Source of the DNA: Velamenicoccus sp964471325
Lineage (GTDB): Bacteria > Omnitrophota > Gorgyraeia > Velamenicoccales > Velamenicoccaceae
DNA length: 20,745 nucleotides
Assembly (NCBI GenBank): GCA_964471325.1
Contig: CAYYFL010000021.1
Location: forward strand, 1-20,745
Direction of reading: 5' to 3'
Shown here: in pieces, positions 8,500-14,838 of the stretch
Numbering within the stretch: the stretch's first letter is position 1
Layout: each line of letters opens with the position of its first letter
The notes under the pieces: model-generated
Seen by the model: the letters and a program-made list of their open reading frames with translations, nothing else
The model's database searches: none
Told to the model about the DNA's origin: nothing
Translations under genes and position numbers: made by a program

Positions 8500-9458
8500 C
8501 GGAACCTAAAAAACGCAGGCACAGCACGACATTCAGGATATTATTTTGCGACGATATCGTGCCGCGTTGCGTTCCGTTGACCTACCGTCTTTATCTGTTG
8601 GCTGTCAAATGGTCGAGATCGCTGGCCAAGCGGATACCCAGAAAAAAATCCGGCGCGATAACGAAAACGCAAGAAGAGATATTCATGCGGGAAGCCTGTC
8701 TTGGTCCTGCCAAGATCCCTGTCATCAATAAAACGTTTATGGAGCGCGAGACCGATCTTGCCGAAACCCGCACCCATGCCTTAGCCCTTGCTTTAGAAAA
8801 CCTCCGCACAAGACTCCAGACTTCAGGATTAAGATGCACCTCTGCCGCTGGCAGCTTTAAGGCTAAAGATTTTATATCGGAGAAGGAACGTAACAAACTC
8901 TGGGAAAACGCCTGGATCTTGACCCATGCAATGCCGCAATCGGGCGATATCATCCTGGACCTGGGGGGCGCATCTACATTATTCTCTTTCTATGCGGCTT
9001 CCTTAGGTTGCCAGATGCATGTCCTAGATTATGATTGGGGACAACACGGCCTAATTTATAATGCAAGATATGTGGCGCGCCGCATGAAGTGGAATATGCG
9101 TCTTTACAACCGCAACTTGGCTCGGCCATTGCCGTTCCGAAATGAAAGCTTCGACAAAATCTATTGTATCTGTGTACTGGAACACCTGCCTTCAGAAGTC
9201 CGGCGCAAGACAATGCGGGAAATCAACAGAGTTTTAAAACCCGGCGGTATGGTGGCCGTGACACTCGATTATGATGCTGGACGCAATGACCCGCGGCTGG
9301 ACAAAGGGTTGCGTTACGGTCTGAAGGACCGGCTATTACGCGATGTCGTCGAGCCGGCAGGCATGGAGGTCGTCGGCAATCAAGTCCTTTCCGACAACTG
9401 CCCGGATAGTTTTTTTCTGGGCAGTCTTTTCATGAAAAAACCAAATATGCGGAGTTGA
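8496..9458 (+). CDS. Class I SAM-dependent methyltransferase
   Basis: 320 aa. After a ~145-residue N-terminal region of no recognised family, a Rossmann methyltransferase domain (Methyltransf_11/25 type) shows motif I DIILDLGGAS (151-160), the acidic residue at the end of strand 2 in HVLDYD (Asp178), PLPFRNESFD before KIYCICVLEHLP (motif IV region), and RVLKPGG (motif VI). Reaction: methyl transfer from SAM to an unknown small molecule or sugar. It lies between the two carbamoyltransferases, overlapping copy 1 by 4 bp and ending 3 bp before copy 2, so all three probably modify the same glycan, as in antibiotic or Nod-factor tailoring. The long N-terminal extension could be a docking or acceptor-recognition region. 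Confidence 0.83.
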   Translation: MTEPKKRRHSTTFRILFCDDIVPRCVPLTYRLYLLAVKWSRSLAKRIPRKKSGAITKTQEEIFMREACLGPAKIPVINKTFMERETDLAETRTHALALALENLRTRLQTSGLRCTSAAGSFKAKDFISEKERNKLWENAWILTHAMPQSGDIILDLGGASTLFSFYAASLGCQMHVLDYDWGQHGLIYNARYVARRMKWNMRLYNRNLARPLPFRNESFDKIYCICVLEHLPSEVRRKTMREINRVLKPGGMVAVTLDYDAGRNDPRLDKGLRYGLKDRLLRDVVEPAGMEVVGNQVLSDNCPDSFFLGSLFMKKPNMRS

Positions 9459-9461
9459 TTC

Positions 9462-11168
9462 ATGGTCATCCTCGGTATTTGCGGCGCGTTGACACACGAC
9501 CCATCGGCGGCTCTGATCGTTGACGGAAAGGTCGTTGCTGCGGCCGATGAAGAACGTTTCACGAGAAAAAAACACGCGGAGGGCCAATTACCGGTCAACG
9601 CCATACGCTTTTGCCTTGAGACCGCCGGCCTGACGCCCGAGAATATCGACCACGTCGCCTATCCATGGTCGACAAGCATCTATCATCAGCTGAAATGGAG
9701 GGTAGCCAGAAGGATCTTATTCAAAAGGACTTCACGCGCCTTTAAGGTCATCACTCAGGAAAAAAGGAAAAATGAAGCCGCCCTCAAAAAACTGTATGAC
9801 ACTTTGGAACAGACCCGCATCGACCGCTCGCGCGTCAAGATACATCTAGTAGAACACCATATGGCCCATGCGGCCAGCGCCTATTATTTTTCCGGTTACG
9901 AAGATAGCGCCATCCTCTCTTTGGACGGCGCCGGAGAACTTACGACGTGTCTTTTTGCCGAATCAAGAAATGGAAAAATTGAAAAGTTACACGAGATCGT
10001 CTTTTCGGATTCCCTCGGGTATTTTTATTCTACGGTCACGGCGTATCTCGGTTTTGAGATCGGTGACGGCGAGTATAAAGTCATGGGCATGGCGCCCTAT
10101 GGAGACGCCGGCAAGATCCCCATGTCCCATATCATCTGGCCGAAAGGCAAGGATTTTCAAGTGGCAGACGACTATGTCTGGCCCATCCGCACGCAGCGCT
10201 ATCATCCCGATGTCCTGATCCCTAAAAAAATGGTGGAAGAATGGGGGCTGCCGCGTACAGGAGACAGTCTGGCCGAACCCTATATCCATATTGCCGCGGC
10301 CACCCAGAAGACTTTTGAGGATATTGTGCTGCATCTCTTGGAAAACCGCTTGCAAAAATCCCTGAAACGCTCAGGCCGTCTTTGTTTTGCAGGAGGGTGC
10401 GCCTTAAATGTTTCAATCAACAGAAAACTAATTCAGCATCCTTTGGTCAAACAGCTATGGGTCCAACCCTCTTCCCACGATTCAGGCACTTCTTTGGGTG
10501 CCGCCGCCTACGTCGCCGCCCAGCTGGGAGACAAGATCGCCCCCATGGAACACGTCTATCTCGGCCCTGAATTCACCAACGCCCAGATAGAGCCTGTGCT
10601 CAAGACCTCGGGTTTTCGGTTTGAGAAGTGCGCCGACATCTGCGAGACGGCATCTTCACTCCTGAAAGACGGCAAGATCGTCGGTTGGTTCCAGGGAAGG
10701 ATGGAGTGGGGCCCCAGGGCCCTGGGCAACAGATCCATTCTGGGGAACCCGACCATCCGCGGGACCAACGACCGCATCAATGCCATCATCAAGTTCCGGG
10801 AAAGCTGGCGGCCGTTCTGTCCGTCCATGCTCAAGGAATATGCCTCCGACATCCTGGGATCTGACCACCCCGCGCCCTTCATGACCTTCGCCTTCGACGT
10901 GGCGCCCCACTGGAAGGAGCGGATCCCCGAAGCCGTGCATGTGGACGGCACCTGCAGGCCGCAGGTGGTCGATGAGCGCCACAACCCCAAATTCCACCGC
11001 CTGATCAGTCTCTTCCACAAGAAGACAGGAGTCCCTGTCGTCATCAATACATCCTTGAACAGGCGCGGGGAACCCATGATCTGCTCGCCGCAGGACACCA
11101 TCCTCATGTTCCGGGAATCGGGTCTAGAATACCTGGCGATAGGGGATTATCTGGTCAAAAAGGCCTGA
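9462..11168 (+). CDS. NodU/CmcH/TobZ-family carbamoyltransferase, copy 2
   Basis: 568 aa, same architecture as copy 1. The N-terminal Kae1-like domain is homologous but clearly diverged from copy 1 in both protein and DNA. It keeps THDPSAAL, His132 and His136 in EHHMAHAAS, Asp155 in SLDGAGE and Asp340 in SSHDSGTS, so the active site appears intact. From residue 356 to 567 the DNA is identical to copy 1. A GGAG at 9451-9454 sits 7 bases before the ATG. The gene ends directly against the stop of the minus-strand GT9 gene. Shared activating domains with different acceptor domains suggest two different carbamoylation sites or substrates using the same carbamoyl-adenylate chemistry; this is inference. 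Confidence 0.92.
   Translation: MVILGICGALTHDPSAALIVDGKVVAAADEERFTRKKHAEGQLPVNAIRFCLETAGLTPENIDHVAYPWSTSIYHQLKWRVARRILFKRTSRAFKVITQEKRKNEAALKKLYDTLEQTRIDRSRVKIHLVEHHMAHAASAYYFSGYEDSAILSLDGAGELTTCLFAESRNGKIEKLHEIVFSDSLGYFYSTVTAYLGFEIGDGEYKVMGMAPYGDAGKIPMSHIIWPKGKDFQVADDYVWPIRTQRYHPDVLIPKKMVEEWGLPRTGDSLAEPYIHIAAATQKTFEDIVLHLLENRLQKSLKRSGRLCFAGGCALNVSINRKLIQHPLVKQLWVQPSSHDSGTSLGAAAYVAAQLGDKIAPMEHVYLGPEFTNAQIEPVLKTSGFRFEKCADICETASSLLKDGKIVGWFQGRMEWGPRALGNRSILGNPTIRGTNDRINAIIKFRESWRPFCPSMLKEYASDILGSDHPAPFMTFAFDVAPHWKERIPEAVHVDGTCRPQVVDERHNPKFHRLISLFHKKTGVPVVINTSLNRRGEPMICSPQDTILMFRESGLEYLAIGDYLVKKA
10527..11161 (+). repeat. 635-bp perfect direct repeat, copy B (carbamoyltransferase C-domain)
   Basis: Partner of 7858-8492. 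Identity stops at 11162, seven bases before the end of the gene; in copy A it stops at 8493, three bases before the methyltransferase ATG. The repeat boundaries therefore match the domain boundary on the left and the gene end on the right. Confidence 0.97.
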
Positions 11169-12272
11169 TCACTTCTTAAGCAGTTCAAAAAACCGTCTTT
11201 CATTAAGCTGGGCCATCGCATCTTCGGGCAAGAGTCCTCTAAGGCAGGCAATATCCTTGCAGGACTTGTTGTAGCGGAAGTACTGATAACAGGGCTGACA
11301 AGGCAGACGCCTGGACAGGACAACAGCGTCTTCTCTGGGGGGATACGGTCCGTAGGCCTTCGGATCGGCCGGACCGTAAAAAACAACCATCGGCGCATCC
11401 TGACAGGAGGCGATATGGGCCAGGCCTCCGTCATTTCCGATGAACAAAGCGGCATGTTTGATAATAGCTGCAGCCTGGGCGATGTCCGTTTTTCCGAAAA
11501 GCGGAATGATCTTCGCCGATAAACCGCAGAAAAGTTTCTCAAAACGCTGTTCGTCCTGCGTCCCCAATAAGACGACAGGACCCGGATCGAAAAAAACCTC
11601 CAGAAGTTTTAAAAACTGCACGAAATATTCCGGCGGCCACTGCTTGTAATAGGCATCCATGCCCCATGTGGCGCCCCCGCCGGCAGAAACGACGATGTAA
11701 CGGCCGCCGCTCCAGCCGCCTGCCTCCAAGAGTTTCTCCGCCGATTCCTCAATGCCTGAATTAAGCCTTAATTCGGGTTTCTTGTCGGCAATGTCCAGAC
11801 CGACCAGACCGGCTAAATCACTTATGTATTCAATGACGCTTTTGCCGATATAGCCCTGCCCTGGAAGATCAAGCGGCTTATTAAGGAATCTATTTCTCCT
11901 TTTATAATTAAACCCTGCAATGATGGGGATACGCAGGAAAAATTTGGCCCAAAAAGAATATTCGGGCTGCATGGAAAAATCAAAAGCCAGGTCATAATGT
12001 CTCGAGGCGCAATGGAAAAGAAGTTTTATTTTTTCACGCAAAACGGCGATCTTAGACATGCGTTTCCATAGGTCTTTGTCGATGACATGGATTTCATCGA
12101 CATAGGGACAAAGCTGCATCAGCCGGCGGGTCCTGGGGCCGATGATGACATCCAGGCGTTCTGCATTTCTTTGGAGCTTGAGGGCTTTGAGAAGAGGAAA
12201 GATAAAAAGCGTATCGCCGATGCCGTAAGGCTGAACAACAAGAATGCGTTCTTTACGCGCTTGATTTTCCAT
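11169..12272 (-). CDS. GT9-family glycosyltransferase (ADP-heptose:LPS heptosyltransferase-like)
   Basis: 367 aa on the minus strand. GT9 signatures: an N-terminal ILVVQPYGIGDTLF (10-23) and the C-terminal nucleotide-binding loop FIGNDGGLAHIA (277-288) followed by APMVVFYGPADP. The family transfers heptose, or related sugars, to the LPS inner core at the inner membrane. A C-terminal cysteine group (C325, C328, C338, C343) resembles the CxxC...C...C tail of some GT9 proteins and might bind a metal. Divergent from gmhB, 77 bp apart, and convergent with carbamoyltransferase 2 with no base between the stops. Together with gmhB and the hddC-like gene it points to a heptose-containing core or glycan. 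Donor and acceptor are not provable from sequence. Confidence 0.87.
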   Translation of the reverse strand: MENQARKERILVVQPYGIGDTLFIFPLLKALKLQRNAERLDVIIGPRTRRLMQLCPYVDEIHVIDKDLWKRMSKIAVLREKIKLLFHCASRHYDLAFDFSMQPEYSFWAKFFLRIPIIAGFNYKRRNRFLNKPLDLPGQGYIGKSVIEYISDLAGLVGLDIADKKPELRLNSGIEESAEKLLEAGGWSGGRYIVVSAGGGATWGMDAYYKQWPPEYFVQFLKLLEVFFDPGPVVLLGTQDEQRFEKLFCGLSAKIIPLFGKTDIAQAAAIIKHAALFIGNDGGLAHIASCQDAPMVVFYGPADPKAYGPYPPREDAVVLSRRLPCQPCYQYFRYNKSCKDIACLRGLLPEDAMAQLNERRFFELLKK

Positions 12273-12279
12273 GCTATTA

Positions 12280-12307
12280 TTTTTATCACTATTACCTGCG
12301 ATGTCAA
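12280..12307 (-). promoter_or_regulatory. Candidate sigma-70-type promoter for the GT9 gene
   Basis: On the minus strand a perfect TTGACA (12307-12302) is followed after 16 bases by TAAAAA (12285-12280). The ATG is at 12272, only 7 bases beyond the -10 element, so transcription would start at or next to the start codon and the message would be nearly leaderless. No Shine-Dalgarno sequence is visible, which agrees. On the plus strand of the same gap, TAAAAT at 12316-12321 could serve gmhB, but no good -35 accompanies it. Confidence 0.35.
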
Positions 12308-12349
12308 CCAGTTATTAAAATGACGTTCTGAAGTCAAAACCCCACCGGC

Positions 12350-12907
12350 ATGAAATTCATATTTCTCGATAGGGACGGCGTCATCAACAAATACCCCGGC
12401 GACGGCAAATATGTGACCCGTTTGCGTGATTTTCGTTTTTTAGCCGGGTCTTTAGAGGCCATAAGGCTTCTGACGCAAAGAGGCTATCGCATCTTTGTGA
12501 TATCCAACCAGGCAGGCGTCACCAAAGGGCTTTATTCCAAAGAAACGCTGGATAAGATGACGGACCGCATGTTAAACCAGGCAAGACGACAGGGAGGCAA
12601 GATTGAAAAAGCCCTGTATTGTCTGCATACCGAAGCGATGAACTGCGCCTGCAGAAAACCCAAAGACGGTTTATTGAAACAGGCGACTGCAGGACAAAGA
12701 GTGGACAAAGATAACTCTTATTTTATCGGCGATAGCCTAAGAGATGTCAAGGCGGGGAAGCTTTTCGGGTGCAAGACAATTCTGGTGCTTTCGGGGCGAG
12801 AGAAGCTCAAAAACGCCGGCGGCTGGGATGTCCTGCCGGATTTTATCGCCAAGAATCTCCTAGATGCCGCCAGGCACATCGTCGGCAATAGATACGAACG
12901 CGCTTAA
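12350..12907 (+). CDS. gmhB: D-glycero-D-manno-heptose-1,7-bisphosphate 7-phosphatase (HAD family)
   Basis: 185 aa, typical GmhB length. The enzyme removes the 7-phosphate in heptose precursor synthesis, in the cytosol. Seen: FLDRDGVIN with nucleophile Asp7 and acid/base Asp9; SNQAG (52-56, HAD motif II); the GmhB-specific zinc loop with Cys91, His93, Cys99 and Cys101; RKPKDG (102-107) with the HAD motif III Lys; and GDSLRD (127-132, motif IV). First gene of a plus-strand run. The stop codon lies inside a perfect 13-bp inverted repeat. The related histidinol-phosphate phosphatase HisB-N shares the fold and zinc loop, but heptose-type neighbours favour GmhB. Confidence 0.88.
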   Translation: MKFIFLDRDGVINKYPGDGKYVTRLRDFRFLAGSLEAIRLLTQRGYRIFVISNQAGVTKGLYSKETLDKMTDRMLNQARRQGGKIEKALYCLHTEAMNCACRKPKDGLLKQATAGQRVDKDNSYFIGDSLRDVKAGKLFGCKTILVLSGREKLKNAGGWDVLPDFIAKNLLDAARHIVGNRYERA

Positions 12908-12942
12908 TGAGACTTTTAGGCCAGACCTTAAAGTCTCATTAA
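12904..12942. repeat. Perfect 13-bp inverted repeat across the gmhB stop
   Basis: TTAATGAGACTTT (12904-12916) and AAAGTCTCATTAA (12930-12942) are exact reverse complements; a further AGG/CCT can pair inside, leaving a 5-base loop. The gmhB TAA lies in the left arm. There is no T-run after it on either strand, so it does not look like a standard intrinsic terminator. It may stabilise the mRNA 3' end, set relative expression of gmhB and the next gene, or be a protein-binding palindrome. Confidence 0.7.
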
Positions 12943-12954
12943 AAAGCTGGATGG

Positions 12955-13659
12955 ATGAGCAAAAATATGCAGGTTGTCATTTTAGCCGGGGGCAGGGGGA
13001 CACGCCTGGGCCGCCTCACGGACACCGGCCCGAAACCTATGGTGTCCATCCTCGAAAAACCATTCCTGTATTATGAGCTCCAGATGCTTAAATCCCAGGG
13101 ATATCGCGATATCCTGATCCTTACGGGTTATCTGGGCAAACAGATCGAGGAATATTTCAAGGACGGTGCCGGGCTGGACCTGCATATCGCCTATTCGCAC
13201 GAAGAGACGCCGCTGGGAACAGGCGGCGCGCTCAAGCTGGCCGAGAATAAAATATCCGGTAATTTTATTTTGATGAACGGCGATACACTTTTTCCGTTCG
13301 AGCTTCATGAATTAGTCGACTTTTTTTATCGGCAAGACAAGTCGGGGGCGATCGCCGTCTCAAAAGACCCGTCCTGCCGGCCTGCTTTCAATATCACCAT
13401 AAATGAAGACAGGCTCGTGGAAACATATCACAAAAAGCTTCCGTCCTCCGGGGCCCAATACGCATCCGGCGGCGTCGGTGTCTTTAAGCACGACCTGTTG
13501 CAGACAATCCCTGCAGGACGCCCTTGCTCTCTGGAGGAAGATATTTATGATGTCCTCATCCGGAATCATGATCTGGCGGCCTACGTCGCCCAAGGACCTT
13601 TCTACGACATAGGGACACCGGAACGGCTCAAAAAAATAGAGGAGTTTCTTTCAACATGA
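12955..13659 (+). CDS. Sugar-phosphate nucleotidyltransferase, HddC-like
   Basis: 234 aa. NTP_transferase fold: LAGGRGTRLG (10-19) as the nucleotide-binding loop, GPKPM with Lys27, LILTGYLG, LGTGGAL (88-94), LMNGD with the metal-binding Asp110, and near the C-terminus FYDIGTPERLKK. This set matches D-glycero-alpha-D-manno-heptose-1-phosphate guanylyltransferase (HddC) and related mannose-1-P guanylyltransferases. Directly after gmhB, HddC is the natural reading and would make GDP-heptose for S-layer or surface glycans; an ADP- or GDP-mannose-type enzyme is not excluded. ATG at 12955 chosen; an ATG at 12967 is an alternative with little consequence. Overlaps the next gene by 4 bp. Confidence 0.82.
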   Translation: MSKNMQVVILAGGRGTRLGRLTDTGPKPMVSILEKPFLYYELQMLKSQGYRDILILTGYLGKQIEEYFKDGAGLDLHIAYSHEETPLGTGGALKLAENKISGNFILMNGDTLFPFELHELVDFFYRQDKSGAIAVSKDPSCRPAFNITINEDRLVETYHKKLPSSGAQYASGGVGVFKHDLLQTIPAGRPCSLEEDIYDVLIRNHDLAAYVAQGPFYDIGTPERLKKIEEFLST

Positions 13660-14759
13660 CGGCCGATGGTTCCAAAAAAATCCTGATCCTCTATGCCACG
13701 GCGGGCTCCGGCCACAAGAAAGCGGCTGAGGCCATTTTCCATAAGGCAAAATCCGCATACCGCAATGTCCGTACGGCGGATGTCGTCAAATACATGCCGT
13801 TTCTTGTCAGAAAACTCTACTCAGACGGATATACGTTCGTCATCAGCCATCTGCCGTGGCTCTGGGCCGCGATGTATCGTTTAAGCGACAGCCCCCGGCT
13901 GTCCTGGATCAATGTGGGCCTGCGGCGTTTCATGGACGTCATGGCCTACAGGCCCTTTGTGCGTTTTTTGCTTGAAGAAGACCCGGACATTATCATCTCC
14001 ACGCAATTTTTGGCTTCTGAGATCGCCGCCTATGCCAAAATAAAAAAAGGACTGAAAGCCCGGCTCATCACCGTCGTCACGGATTACGGCGTCCATAATT
14101 TCTGGGTCAACCCGGGGACCGACCTCTATTGCGCGGCTGCCCCTTCGACCAAAGATATCCTGATGAAAAAAGGCATCAGCGAATCGCAGATCGTCGTGAC
14201 GGGCATCCCCCTGGATGAAAAATTCCTCCATGTCGACGAGGCCGCGGCTGTCCGTAAAAAGCTTGAAGTCAAAGAGGGGGTATTCACCGTTCTGGTCGCC
14301 ACCGGCGGCATCGGCATAGGCCCTATCGCGGAAATAGCCGACAGGCTCAAGGACGATGCACAGCTCCTGGTGGTGTGCGGCCACAACAAAAAACTTCATC
14401 AGACCCTTACCGATATGAGGCATCCTCATATCAAGGCCTTCGGTTTTGTAGACAACATGCAGGAACTTATGCGTATTTCCGATGTCATGGTTACGAAAGC
14501 AGGAGGGTTGAGCGTCACAGAAGCCTTGAGCATGGAGCTCCCCATGATCTTATTCTGTCTTCTGCCCGGACAAGAGACCATCAATGCCAACATGATGCAG
14601 GCCCTAGGCGCAGGCAGGATTGTTTCCGGTCTGGAAGCCATAGAAAAAGAAGTGCTCAATTTTAAAAAGGACAAACAAAAACTTAATGCCTTCCGCGCTA
14701 ATTGCCGCGCCCTGGCCCGTCCGCATTCCAGCGCAGATATTGTGAATTTGATCCACTGA
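13656..14759 (+). CDS. MGDG-synthase/MurG-like glycosyltransferase (GT28)
   Basis: 367 aa. N-terminal MGDG_synth-type domain: ILYATAGSGHKKAAEAI (10-26) and VVTDYGVHNFWV (140-151). C-terminal GT28 domain: TGGIGIGPI (216-224) and the donor-binding VTKAGGLSVTEAL (279-291), then PGQE. The family includes plant and bacterial monogalactosyldiacylglycerol synthases and Bacillus UgtP, which glycosylate diacylglycerol at the membrane. Likely product here: a glycolipid. Coupled to the hddC-like gene by a 4-bp overlap. The donor sugar cannot be read from the sequence. Confidence 0.85.
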   Translation: MTADGSKKILILYATAGSGHKKAAEAIFHKAKSAYRNVRTADVVKYMPFLVRKLYSDGYTFVISHLPWLWAAMYRLSDSPRLSWINVGLRRFMDVMAYRPFVRFLLEEDPDIIISTQFLASEIAAYAKIKKGLKARLITVVTDYGVHNFWVNPGTDLYCAAAPSTKDILMKKGISESQIVVTGIPLDEKFLHVDEAAAVRKKLEVKEGVFTVLVATGGIGIGPIAEIADRLKDDAQLLVVCGHNKKLHQTLTDMRHPHIKAFGFVDNMQELMRISDVMVTKAGGLSVTEALSMELPMILFCLLPGQETINANMMQALGAGRIVSGLEAIEKEVLNFKKDKQKLNAFRANCRALARPHSSADIVNLIH

Positions 14760-14782
14760 TTGAATTTCCTATCCGCCAATCT

Positions 14783-14818
14783 TGTCAGAGCTCGGCTCTG
14801 GAGAGTTCGGCTCTGACA
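14783..14818. repeat. Inverted repeat with internal direct repeat upstream of priA
   Basis: TGTCAGAGC (14783-14791) and GCTCTGACA (14810-14818) are exact reverse complements; inside, TCGGCTCTG occurs twice as a direct repeat. It lies in the 79-bp gap before priA. A TTG at 14782 that would extend the priA frame starts within this element, which argues that the extension is not coding. Confidence 0.6.
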
Positions 14819-14838
14819 GAAGGTTGGTTAAAAGACAT

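Noticed and set aside
7858..11161. The 635-bp repeat as a transposon or IS-type composite element
   Set aside because: No transposase, no terminal inverted repeats and no target duplication; the repeat is coding and in frame in both copies.
14782..14838. TTG start for PriA 19 codons upstream
   Set aside because: The extension is encoded by an inverted repeat and is not PriA-like; the conserved N-terminus begins at the ATG at 14839.
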